From: Niveibacterium terrae
GTDB taxonomy: Bacteria > Pseudomonadota > Gammaproteobacteria > Burkholderiales > Rhodocyclaceae
Reading direction: 5' to 3'
DNA: 64,000 nucleotides
Assembly (NCBI RefSeq): GCF_048213115.1
Contig: NZ_CP172404.1
Coordinates: forward strand, 1,984,001 to 2,048,000
Position 1 is the first letter of the stretch. The number at the start of each line of letters is the position of its first letter. The notes beneath the pieces were generated by a model, which searched no databases, was not told where the DNA came from, and saw only the letters and a program-made list of their open reading frames with translations. Positions 56,802-64,000 of this stretch are shown here, in pieces. Made by a program: the position numbers and the translations under genes.

Positions 56802-57199
56802 ACATAGGCGAGGCGGCGAAGCTCTGCGGGATTTCAGCCAAGCGGATCAGGCATTACGAGGAACAAGGCCTTCTCGCCAAGGCTCCGCGCAGCGAGGCCG
56901 GCTACCGGCGCTATACGCACGATGATCTGCGTCGGCTCAATTTCATCCGCCATGCCCGGGAGCTGGGCTTTGGTCTCGAGCAGATCCGCGAGCTGCTGTC
57001 GCTGTGGGAGGACGGAGCGCGCGCGAGCCGAGAGGTCAAGGCGATTGCGCTGAGCCATATCGCTGAACTCGAACGCAAGATCACGGCAATGCAGGCGATG
57101 AAGGAGGCTTTGCTGGAGTTGGCCGACGCTTGTCAGGGCGACCAGCGCCCGGACTGCCCGATCCTGAATGCGATCGCGCAGGGCGGCTGCGCCGGGTGA
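56798..57199 (+). CDS. cueR: MerR-family copper regulator CueR
   Basis: 133 residues. N-terminal helix-turn-helix: MNIGEAAKLCGISAKRIRHY, EQGLLAKAPRSEAGYRRY. A dimerisation helix follows. The Cu(I)-binding pair are the Cys in DACQGDQ and in PDCPILNAIA, eight residues apart, as in E. coli CueR. A further Cys is near the C-terminus. It starts on the copA stop (ATGA), so it is made with its target and is autoregulated through the copA promoter. Confidence 0.92.
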   Translation: MNIGEAAKLCGISAKRIRHYEEQGLLAKAPRSEAGYRRYTHDDLRRLNFIRHARELGFGLEQIRELLSLWEDGARASREVKAIALSHIAELERKITAMQAMKEALLELADACQGDQRPDCPILNAIAQGGCAG

Positions 57200-57205
57200 C
57201 GCCTT

Positions 57206-57760
57206 TCAGCGGATCGAGTTGGCGGCGGCTTCGCCGCCGATCAGACGGCGGGCACCGTTGAAGGTGCGCTGCCAGTAGGCTTCGTTCAGATTGTCGACGC
57301 GCACCCGGCCGCCCGCGGACGGGGAGTGCAGGAAACGGTCGTCGCCCAGGTAGATGCCGACGTGCGAGAAAGTCCTGCGCATCGTATTGAAGAAGACCAG
57401 ATCACCCGGCTTCAACTCGTTGCGGCCGACCTGCTTGCCCATGCTGGCCATTTCCCGGGCACTGCGCGGCAGATTCAAGCCCAGCGCGTCGCTGAAGATG
57501 CGCCGAACGAGGCCGCTGCAGTCGAAGCCCGTCTCGGCCGAACTGCCGCCGAAACGATAGGGAATGCCGAGGTATTGGAGGCCTGAATTCATGACCCCCT
57601 GAACCTGGTGGGTCGCCCGGCCGAACAGATCGGGTTGTCCTTCATCGGAGGAGGCTTCGCGAGCCTGAGCCTGCTGGGCGGCCTCGGGAGGTTCCGCGTG
57701 AGCAGGCGCGTGCAGCAGGGCTGCCGATACCAGTGCGATGAGTAGGGGTTTCAAATCCAT
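57206..57760 (-). CDS. NlpC/P60-family peptidoglycan endopeptidase
   Basis: 184 residues from ATG 57760 after an N-terminal signal peptide (LIALVSAALLHAPAHA). The NlpC/P60 domain is complete: catalytic Cys in FDCSGLVRRIFSDAL, His in TFSHVGIYLGDDRFLHSPS, and polar residue further on in RVRVDNLNEAYW. It cleaves D-gamma-glutamyl-diaminopimelate bonds or related stem peptides, as Spr/MepS does. Convergent with cueR, seven bases apart. Confidence 0.88.
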   Translation of the reverse strand: MDLKPLLIALVSAALLHAPAHAEPPEAAQQAQAREASSDEGQPDLFGRATHQVQGVMNSGLQYLGIPYRFGGSSAETGFDCSGLVRRIFSDALGLNLPRSAREMASMGKQVGRNELKPGDLVFFNTMRRTFSHVGIYLGDDRFLHSPSAGGRVRVDNLNEAYWQRTFNGARRLIGGEAAANSIR

Positions 57761-57895
57761 CGGCGCATCATACCCGCCTGAGTCTTCGCCTGTAAACCCT
57801 TGATCTGCATGGTTTGCTCTATTCAAAAGGGATATTTCGCCATAAGGGAGAAGGCTGAACGCCTGTCGGGACGGGAATTGCCCGGGCTCGCCATC

Positions 57896-57921
57896 AAAAT
57901 CGGGGCCAGCGAGGCCCCGAT
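57896..57921 (-). terminator. Intrinsic terminator of the phoH-like gene
   Basis: Read leftward: ATCGGGGCC-TCGCT-GGCCCCGAT followed by TTTT. It lies 33 bases past the stop of the PhoH-like gene. Confidence 0.85.
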
Positions 57922-57953
57922 CCGTAAACTTCCCCTTACAAAGCATCCCGGAC

Positions 57954-59378
57954 TCAGAGCACCTCGCCCGCCCAGTCGGCGAGGCGGGAGCGCTCGCCGC
58001 GTTGCAGCGTGATGTGACCGTTGTGCCCCCAGCCCTTGAAGCGGTCGACGACGTAGCTCAGACCCGAGCTGCCTTCGGTCAGATAAGGCGTATCGATCTG
58101 GGCGAGGTTGCCCAGACAGACGACCTTGGTGCCCGGACCCGCGCGCGTGATCAGCGTCTTCATCTGCTTCGGAGTCAGGTTCTGGGCTTCGTCGATGATC
58201 AGGAATTTCTGGATGAAAGTGCGCCCGCGCATGAAGTTCAGCGACTTGATCTTGATCCGGGTGCGTATCAGGTCGCGCGTTGCGGCCCGTCCCCATTCTC
58301 CGGCGTACTGATTGCCCTCTTCGGCCGTGCCGTTGAGCACGTCGAGGTTGTCCTCGAGCGCGCCCATCCACGGCGTCATCTTCTCTTCCTCGGTTCCGGG
58401 CAGAAAGCCGATGTCCTCGCCGACCGGAACGGTGACTCGGGTCATGATGATCTCGCTGTAGCGCTTGGTTTCGAGAACCTGGGTCAGCGCCGCGGCAAGC
58501 GTCAGCAGCGTCTTGCCGGTTCCGGCCTGACCGAGCAGCGTGATGAAGTCGATCTCCGGGTTCATCAGCAGGTTCAGCGCGAAATTCTGTTCGCGGTTGC
58601 GCGCGGTGATACCCCAGACATTGTTCTTCTGATGGGTGAAGTCGATCAGCGTTTCGAGCACCGCGCTCGTCGCCTCGCGCTGCTTGACCCAGGCATGGAG
58701 CGGTTTCTCGCCTTCCTGATAGACGAACTGGTTGAGCGTCAGTTCGCCGGCGGCCGCGCCCTGGAGCCGGTAATAGGTGCGTCCGTTCTCCTTCCACGAC
58801 TCCATGCCCTGGGCGTGCTGCTCCCAGAACTCGGGGCTGAGTTCGCGCATGCCCGAATAGAGCAGGTCGGTGTCTTCGAGCACCTTGTCGTTGAAGTAGT
58901 CCTGAGCCGCCAGGCCCATCGCCTGGGCCTTGATCCTCATGTTGATGTCCTTGGACACCAGGATCACGGCGCGTTTGGGGAACTTCGCCTGCAGGTGATA
59001 GACGACGGCGAGGATCTGGTTGTCGGCCTTGGTCGTCGGCAGCTTGACCGGCAGTTCGGTCGGCATCGCCTCGGTCTGCAGGAAAAGACGGCCGGTGGCC
59101 ATCTGGTGCGAGGGCTCGAAGAGATCGAGGCCGCTGTCAATCGCTTCGCTGCGGCCGGAGATGATTTCGTCGAGCATCCGGCTCGCCTGGCGCGCGTTGC
59201 GTGAGACTTCCGACATCCCTCTCTTGTGCCCGTCCAGCTCTTCCAGAGTCTGGATCGGGATGAAGAGGTCGTGTTCCTCGAAACGGTAGAGGCTGCTCGG
59301 GTCGTGCATCAGCACATTGGTGTCGAGGACGAAGAGCTTGGTGATCGGACTGGACTTGCGCGCGCGTTTGGCTGGCAT
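57954..59378 (-). CDS. PhoH-family ATPase with N-terminal PIN domain (YlaK/PhoH2-like)
   Basis: 474 residues. The PIN RNase domain starts LFVLDTNVLMHDPSSLYRF, with further acidic residues in IQTLEELDGHKRG and DNQILAVVYHL. The PhoH helicase-like ATPase half has Walker A LLGQAGTGKTLLTLAAAL, Walker B FLIIDEAQNLTPKQMKTL and CLGNLAQIDTPYLTEG. PhoH2 proteins couple RNA unwinding to cleavage. The frame is open upstream of 59378 but the family start fits here. 28 bases after the Bcp gene in the same direction. Confidence 0.9.
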   Translation of the reverse strand: MPAKRARKSSPITKLFVLDTNVLMHDPSSLYRFEEHDLFIPIQTLEELDGHKRGMSEVSRNARQASRMLDEIISGRSEAIDSGLDLFEPSHQMATGRLFLQTEAMPTELPVKLPTTKADNQILAVVYHLQAKFPKRAVILVSKDINMRIKAQAMGLAAQDYFNDKVLEDTDLLYSGMRELSPEFWEQHAQGMESWKENGRTYYRLQGAAAGELTLNQFVYQEGEKPLHAWVKQREATSAVLETLIDFTHQKNNVWGITARNREQNFALNLLMNPEIDFITLLGQAGTGKTLLTLAAALTQVLETKRYSEIIMTRVTVPVGEDIGFLPGTEEEKMTPWMGALEDNLDVLNGTAEEGNQYAGEWGRAATRDLIRTRIKIKSLNFMRGRTFIQKFLIIDEAQNLTPKQMKTLITRAGPGTKVVCLGNLAQIDTPYLTEGSSGLSYVVDRFKGWGHNGHITLQRGERSRLADWAGEVL

Positions 59379-59406
59379 GGCGAAGCGGTTCCCGAGGTTG
59401 AGACGA

Positions 59407-59856
59407 TCAGAGAGTCTTGACGAAGTCGAGGACGGCCTGGGCGTGCCCAGGAACCTTGACGCCCCGCCATTCGTGGCAGACGTGGCCGGAAGCATCGAGC
59501 ACGAAAGTGCTGCGCTCGATGCCGCGAACCTGTTTGCCGTACATGTTCTTCAGTTTGATGACACCGAAAGCCTCGCAGAGCTTTTCGTCGGCATCCGAGA
59601 TCAGTTCGAAGGGGAAGTCCTTCTTGCACTTGAAGTTCTCGTGCGAGCGCAGAGAGTCGCGCGAGACGCCCAGCACGATTGCGTTGTGCCGGGCAAATTC
59701 ATCGTGCAGCCGGCGAAAGTCTTCACCCTCGAGCGTGCAGCCGGGCGTATTGTCTTTCGGGTAGAAATAGAGCACGACGATGTGCGGCTGCAGATCCGCG
59801 AGGCGGATGCTGCGCTCGCCGGTTGCGCTCAGTTCGAGTTCTGCTGCGGCTTGCAT
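59407..59856 (-). CDS. bcp: Thiol peroxidase Bcp (PrxQ family)
   Basis: 149 residues. Peroxidatic Cys in DNTPGCTLEGEDFRRL after the strand IVVLYFYPK. The Cys that follows five residues later in E. coli Bcp is missing here, so the resolving thiol must be another Cys (for example in FKCKKDF or KLCEAFGV) or an external thiol. Other marks are GVSRDSLRSHENFK and IERSTFVLDASGHV. Reduces peroxides with thioredoxin. Precedes the PhoH-like gene by 28 bases. Confidence 0.9.
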   Translation of the reverse strand: MQAAAELELSATGERSIRLADLQPHIVVLYFYPKDNTPGCTLEGEDFRRLHDEFARHNAIVLGVSRDSLRSHENFKCKKDFPFELISDADEKLCEAFGVIKLKNMYGKQVRGIERSTFVLDASGHVCHEWRGVKVPGHAQAVLDFVKTL

Positions 59857-59916
59857 GGCTTGCTCCGACGTCTTGAACGCACCGAGCGTAACTCGGGGCG
59901 ATGAGCTGCCGCAATA

Positions 59917-60291
59917 TCAGTGCTCGATGAGCAGCGCCGCGCAGACATCGCGACCTTCGCTGGCGAGGATATTGTAGGTGCGGCAGGCCGCGGCGGTGTC
60001 CATGATCTCGAAACCCCGCCCGGCTTCGATCAGCCCGCGCAGCAGCGCGGGGGAGGGAAAGCGCTGGCGCTCTCCGGTTCCGATCAGCGTGATCGCGGCG
60101 CCGAGTTCGGCCAGACGCGTGCAGTTGGCGGCGGCAAGGCTGGCGAAATCCGTGACGCGCCAGTCATCGAGAACGCGGTCGGGGAGCACGATGAGGGAAT
60201 TTTCGTAGCGCCTGCCGTTGATTTCGACGTAGCCCGGCCCCTGGGCGGAGATGAGTTCGAGGCCTGGATTCTGTTCAAGCAGCAGTTTCAT
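59917..60291 (-). CDS. Mth938/DUF498-domain protein (Xcc1710-like)
   Basis: 124 residues. GPGYVEINGRRYENSLIVLP, LIGTGERQRFPSPALL and FEIMDTAAACRTYNILASEG match the small alpha/beta proteins of the NDUFAF3/Mth938 family, which in mitochondria help assemble complex I; the bacterial role is not defined. ATG at 60291 is taken as the start; an ATG eight codons upstream is possible. Divergent from alaA. Confidence 0.8.
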   Translation of the reverse strand: MKLLLEQNPGLELISAQGPGYVEINGRRYENSLIVLPDRVLDDWRVTDFASLAAANCTRLAELGAAITLIGTGERQRFPSPALLRGLIEAGRGFEIMDTAAACRTYNILASEGRDVCAALLIEH

Positions 60292-60388
60292 GGCTTGCCG
60301 CCGGTTTGCGGCCATCAGTGGGCTTGGCTAGGATTATAAACTTTTGCGCAGCGACCCGGCCCGGGTCGGGCGAAGCGAGGAGGACAGG

Positions 60389-61669
60389 ATGAGCGAGGAA
60401 ATGTCAGCGGTGGAAGCAAACGAAGAGCAGGATCCGGCGCCTCCCCGGGTGGTTCGCAAGTCGGCCAAGCTCGCTCACGTCTGCTACGACATCCGCGGCC
60501 CCGTCCTCGACCGTGCCCGCAAGATGGAAGAGGACGGGCAGAAGATCCTGAAGCTCAACATCGGCAATCTCGCGGTCTTCGGCTTCGATCCTCCCGAAGA
60601 GATCGTCCAGGACATGATCCGCAACCTGCCCGATGCGGGCGGCTACACGGATTCGAAGGGTCTCTTCGCACCGCGCAAGTCGATCATGCACTACACGCAG
60701 CAGAAGAAGATCTCCGGCGTCACGATCGAGGACATCTACATCGGCAACGGTGCCTCCGAGCTGATCGTGATGGCGATGAACGCGCTGCTCAACAACGGCG
60801 ATGAGGTGCTGATTCCCGCCCCTGACTATCCGCTCTACACGGCCGCGGTGTCGCTGTCGGGGGGCAGCCCGGTCCATTACCTCTGCGACGAGCAGTCCGA
60901 CTGGATGCCCGACATCGCCGACATGCGCCGCAAGATCACGTCGAACACGAAGGCGATCGTCGTGATCAATCCGAACAACCCGACCGGAGCGCTGTATCCG
61001 CGCGAAGTGCTCGAACAGATCGTCGAACTGGCCCGCCAGCACCAGCTGATCGTGTTCGCCGACGAGATCTACGACAAGACGCTCTACGACGGCAATGAGC
61101 ATGTGAGCCTCGCTTCGCTCGCCGACGACGTGCTCTTCGTCACCTTCAACGGCCTGTCGAAGAACTACCGCTCCTGCGGCTACCGGGCCGGATGGATGGT
61201 CGTGTCGGGCGCCAAGAAGGGCGCGGCCGACTACATCGAGGGGCTCAACATGCTCGCCTCGATGCGGCTGTGCTCGAACACTCCGGGCCAGCTCGCGATC
61301 CAGACCGCGCTGGGCGGCTATCAGAGCATCCAGGATCTGGTGGCCCCGACCGGGCGGCTCACCCGCCAGCGCGATCTGGCCTGCCAGTTGCTGGGTGACA
61401 TTCCAGGGGTGAGCTGCGTCAAGCCCAAAGCTTCGCTCTATCTTTTCCCGAGGCTGGATCCGAAGATCTACCCGATTCAGAACGACCAGCAGTTCATTCT
61501 CGAACTGCTCGAAGCCGAACGGGTGCTGCTGGTCCAGGGGACGGGCTTCAACTGGCCCCACCACGACCACTTTCGCGTCGTCTTTCTGCCGCACGAGGAG
61601 AGCTTGCGCGAGGCGATCACACGCATTGCGCGCTTCCTTGAACAATATCGTAAGCGTAATGGGCGCTGA
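60389..61669 (+). CDS. alaA: Alanine-type aminotransferase (AlaA-like)
   Basis: 426 residues of fold-type I PLP aminotransferases. The substrate site IGNGASELIVMAMNALLNNG, VVINPNNPTGALYP and the PLP Lys in FNGLSKNYRSCGYRAGWM are complete. AGGAGGACAGG precedes the ATG; the N-terminal ~25 residues are extra compared with E. coli AlaA. It should make alanine from pyruvate and glutamate. It leads the alaA-GNAT-hom-thrC cluster, which is standard in betaproteobacteria. Confidence 0.9.
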   Translation: MSEEMSAVEANEEQDPAPPRVVRKSAKLAHVCYDIRGPVLDRARKMEEDGQKILKLNIGNLAVFGFDPPEEIVQDMIRNLPDAGGYTDSKGLFAPRKSIMHYTQQKKISGVTIEDIYIGNGASELIVMAMNALLNNGDEVLIPAPDYPLYTAAVSLSGGSPVHYLCDEQSDWMPDIADMRRKITSNTKAIVVINPNNPTGALYPREVLEQIVELARQHQLIVFADEIYDKTLYDGNEHVSLASLADDVLFVTFNGLSKNYRSCGYRAGWMVVSGAKKGAADYIEGLNMLASMRLCSNTPGQLAIQTALGGYQSIQDLVAPTGRLTRQRDLACQLLGDIPGVSCVKPKASLYLFPRLDPKIYPIQNDQQFILELLEAERVLLVQGTGFNWPHHDHFRVVFLPHEESLREAITRIARFLEQYRKRNGR

Positions 61670-62114
61670 AACGGGTAAACTGATCCCCGTTACCGACTCT
61701 TCGGGGTCGGTCATTGCCGGAGAATGGCTGCTTGCCGCCGAGTCCGTGCATCGCCAGCTTCGCCCCCAGCTTCCCGACGATTACCGCTTCGCGATGGAGC
61801 GGGTCTTCGCCGGAGGAGGGCGGATGGTGGTTCTCACGGACGCGCAGAAGGTGCTCGGCCTGGCTGTCTGGAGGGTTTTTGCGGACACCTTCAGTGGTCT
61901 GAAGTTCTACGTGGACGATCTCGTCATCGACGAGGCGTCGCGCTCCCTGGGTGCAGGCCACAAGCTGGTCACCTGGCTGGAGCAGGAAGCACGCACGCTG
62001 GGAGCCGGCTCGATCACGCTGGATTCCGGGACGCAACGCACGCGCGCCCATCGCTTCTATTTCCGCGAAGGCTTTGTCATCACCTCTTTCAATTTCAAGA
62101 AACAGCTCTCATGA
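61659..62114 (+). CDS. GNAT-family acetyltransferase between alaA and hom
   Basis: 151 residues from ATG 61659; an in-frame ATG at 61626 would extend it. FSGLKFYVDDLVIDEASRSL, GAGHKLVTWLEQEARTLGAG and TRAHRFYFREGFVITSFNFK are a complete GNAT fold with the acetyl-CoA loop. Its start overlaps alaA by 11 bases and its stop overlaps hom by four, so it is locked into the amino-acid operon. Substrate unknown; a small metabolite amine is plausible. Confidence 0.82.
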   Translation: MGAETGKLIPVTDSSGSVIAGEWLLAAESVHRQLRPQLPDDYRFAMERVFAGGGRMVVLTDAQKVLGLAVWRVFADTFSGLKFYVDDLVIDEASRSLGAGHKLVTWLEQEARTLGAGSITLDSGTQRTRAHRFYFREGFVITSFNFKKQLS

Positions 62115-63424
62115 AACCGATCAACGTTGGTCTGCTAGGAATCGGCACAGTCGGCGGTGGCACTTTCACCGTCCTGTCGCGCAATCAGGAAGAAATCACC
62201 CGTCGTGCAGGGCGCCCGATCCGGATTACCACCGTCGCTGATCGCAACGTCGAACTCGCGCGCAGCATCGTCGGCGACCGCGCCAGGATCACGGCCGATG
62301 CGTTCGAGCTGGTCCGTGACCCCGAGATCGATATCGTCATCGAGCTGATCGGCGGCTACGGCGTCGCGAAGGAACTGATCCTGGCCGCGATCGAGAACGG
62401 CAAACACGTCGTGACGGCCAACAAGGCGCTGCTGGCCCTGCATGGCAACGAGATCTTTGCCGCGGCGAGCCGCAAGGGCGTCATGGTCGCGTTCGAGGCA
62501 GCCGTCGGCGGCGGCATCCCGATCATCAAGGCGCTGCGCGAAGGGCTGACCGCGAACCGCATCGAATGGCTGGCCGGCATCATCAACGGCACGACCAACT
62601 TCATCCTGACCGAGATGCGCGACAAGGGCCTGTCCTTCGAGGCCGTGCTCGGCGAAGCGCAAAAGCTCGGTTATGCGGAGGCGGATCCGACTTTCGACGT
62701 CGAAGGGGTGGACGCCGCGCACAAGCTGACGATCATGAGCGCGATCGCTTTCGGCGTGCCGATCCAGTTCGAGAAGACCTACATTGAAGGCATCTCCCGG
62801 CTCGCCCGCGAGGACATCGCCTATGCGGAAGAACTTGGCTACCGGATCAAGCTGCTGGGCATCGCCCGGCGCACCGCGCGCGGTCTTGAACAGCGCGTGC
62901 ACCCGACGCTGATCCCCGAGCGCCGTCTGATCGCCAACGTCGATGGCGTCATGAACGCGGTGCTGGTCAAGGGCGATGCGGTCGGCCATACGCTGTACTA
63001 CGGGCGCGGCGCCGGCGCCGAGCCGACCGCGAGCGCGGTTGTTGCCGACCTCGTCGATGTGACCCGGATGCACACGTCCGACCCCGAACACCGGGTTCCG
63101 CACCTCGCCTTCCAGGCCGATCAGCTGGTCGAGCTGCCCGTGCTCGACATCGGCGATGTCGAAACCTCGTTCTATCTGCGCATCGACGTGCTCGACCGCC
63201 CCGGCGTGCTGGCCGACGTGACCCGGATCCTGGCCGATCACTCGATCTCGATCAAGGCGATGATCCAGAAGCAGCCCAAGGAAGGGAGCGACCGGACCAG
63301 CATCATCCTGCTCTCCAACCTCGTTCTGGAGCGGAACATGCAGCAAGCGATCGCGCTGATCGAGAAGCTGCCGACCGTCGCTGCGGCCGTGACGCGGATC
63401 CGCGTCGAAGGTCTGGACAACTGA
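62111..63424 (+). CDS. hom: Homoserine dehydrogenase
   Basis: 437 residues. NAD(P)-binding VGLLGIGTVGGGTFTVLSRN; catalytic region EAAVGGGIPIIKALREGL and GIINGTTNFILTEMRDKG; a C-terminal ACT domain (YLRIDVLDRPGVLADVTRIL) for threonine feedback control. Reduces aspartate semialdehyde to homoserine in threonine and methionine synthesis. The frame stays open far upstream but ATG 62111 overlaps the acetyltransferase stop (ATGA) and fits the family. Confidence 0.95.
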   Translation: MKPINVGLLGIGTVGGGTFTVLSRNQEEITRRAGRPIRITTVADRNVELARSIVGDRARITADAFELVRDPEIDIVIELIGGYGVAKELILAAIENGKHVVTANKALLALHGNEIFAAASRKGVMVAFEAAVGGGIPIIKALREGLTANRIEWLAGIINGTTNFILTEMRDKGLSFEAVLGEAQKLGYAEADPTFDVEGVDAAHKLTIMSAIAFGVPIQFEKTYIEGISRLAREDIAYAEELGYRIKLLGIARRTARGLEQRVHPTLIPERRLIANVDGVMNAVLVKGDAVGHTLYYGRGAGAEPTASAVVADLVDVTRMHTSDPEHRVPHLAFQADQLVELPVLDIGDVETSFYLRIDVLDRPGVLADVTRILADHSISIKAMIQKQPKEGSDRTSIILLSNLVLERNMQQAIALIEKLPTVAAAVTRIRVEGLDN

Positions 63425-63434
63425 GGAGGACAGG

Positions 63435-64000
63435 ATGCGTTACATCTCCACCCGCGGCCAGGCCGCCCCCCGCTCCTTCCTCGAAATCCTGCTCGGCGGG
63501 CTGATGGAGGACGGCGGCCTCGCGCTGCCCGAAGCCTATCCGCAGTTCTCGATCGATGAACTCGAAGGCCTGCGCGGCGCGAGCTACGCGGAGCTCGCCT
63601 TCGCGGTGCTGTCGCGCTTTGCCGACGACATCCCGGCCGAGGATCTGCGCGCGATCGTCGGGCGCACCTATACGGCCGAGGTCTACTGCAATGGGCGAGA
63701 GACTTCCCGCTCGGCCGAGATCACGCCGCTGCGCACGCTCGAACCGGGCCTTCATCTGCTCGAACTGTCCAACGGGCCGACGCTCGCGTTCAAGGACATG
63801 GCGATGCAGCTGCTCGGCAACCTGTTCGAGTACGCGCTCGCGAAGACCGGCGCTTCACTGAACATCCTCGGCGCGACCTCGGGCGACACCGGTTCGGCGG
63901 CCGAGTACGCGATGCGCGGCAAGAAGGGGGTCAGCGTCTACATGCTCTCGCCCTGGGGTAAGATGAGCCCCTTCCAGCGCGCGCAGATGTACTCGCTGCA
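63435..64000 (+). CDS. thrC: Threonine synthase, 3' end beyond the window
   Basis: The first 188 codons of the PLP enzyme that converts O-phosphohomoserine to threonine. MRYISTRGQAAPRSFLEILL and GGLALPEAYP at the start, then LELSNGPTLAFKDMAMQLLG with the PLP-binding Lys, and GATSGDTGSAAEYAMRGK. GAGGAGGACAGG precedes the ATG, ten bases after hom. The gene runs off the window. Confidence 0.95.
   Translation, partial: MRYISTRGQAAPRSFLEILLGGLMEDGGLALPEAYPQFSIDELEGLRGASYAELAFAVLSRFADDIPAEDLRAIVGRTYTAEVYCNGRETSRSAEITPLRTLEPGLHLLELSNGPTLAFKDMAMQLLGNLFEYALAKTGASLNILGATSGDTGSAAEYAMRGKKGVSVYMLSPWGKMSPFQRAQMYSL

Overview
The window is GC-rich, densely coding chromosome from a betaproteobacterium. The evidence is gene content and order: mdh divergent from a GntR regulator, followed by gltA-odhA-odhB-lpd, then acnB, an alaA-hom-thrC cluster, bolA-yciI-yciB, and an OmpR/EnvZ pair. 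Chemotaxis genes with CheZ and two CheV proteins, and a free-standing decarboxylase-type carboxyltransferase with its biotin carrier, would suit a Rhodocyclales-like organism, but I cannot fix the genus from sequence alone.

Layout. 1-7.4 kb is accessory: a truncated IS1595-type transposase, a decayed duplicate of a catalase-like gene, an operon of an iron alcohol dehydrogenase, a Tat-exported MDR alcohol dehydrogenase and an exported flavodoxin-fold protein, a TacAT-type toxin-antitoxin pair with its operator, and the intact catalase-like gene. 7.6-9.9 kb is visibly AT-rich foreign DNA with two overlapping genes, an unrecognised protein and a membrane protein of the putative abortive-infection (putAbiC) type. 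It is bracketed by copies of a ~46-bp imperfect palindrome and abuts the 3' stump of a group II intron. 10.5-12.7 kb has an acetyltransferase and an unusual soluble receptor-like protein.

12.9-22.4 kb carries LysR regulators, an ene-reductase/DJ-1/MDR operon with a divergent LysR gene, an SRPBCC protein, a hydroxyisobutyrate-dehydrogenase-like enzyme, AMP nucleosidase and small hydrolases. 22.4-36.1 kb is the central-carbon block: HU, acnB, a CoA-ester lyase, mdh, gntR (perfect 18-bp palindrome in the divergent promoter), gltA and the 2-oxoglutarate dehydrogenase operon with a PspC-like gene inserted before lpd. The usual sdhCDAB genes are absent between gntR and gltA. 36.1-42.7 kb holds a DinG/YoaA helicase, a parvulin, bolA-yciI-yciB, ompR-envZ and a small secreted protein.

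42.8-48.9 kb has the carboxyltransferase, a small membrane subunit and biotin carrier (no beta subunit beside them), an EF-G paralogue with altered GTPase motifs, and a NERD-like/UvrD-like helicase. 49.0-54.3 kb is cheV-cheV-cheY-cheZ-cheA behind a sigma-28-like promoter. 54.4-57.2 kb is copA-cueR with a MerR-type promoter. 57.2-64 kb is housekeeping: NlpC/P60 hydrolase, PhoH/PIN ATPase, Bcp, an Mth938-like protein, and alaA-GNAT-hom-thrC, the last cut by the window end.

The best candidate for something undescribed is the AT-rich two-gene module at 8.33-9.89 kb with its flanking palindromes. Second-tier oddities are the exported dehydrogenase operon, the receptor with inverted domain order, the EF-G paralogue, and the incomplete decarboxylase cluster.
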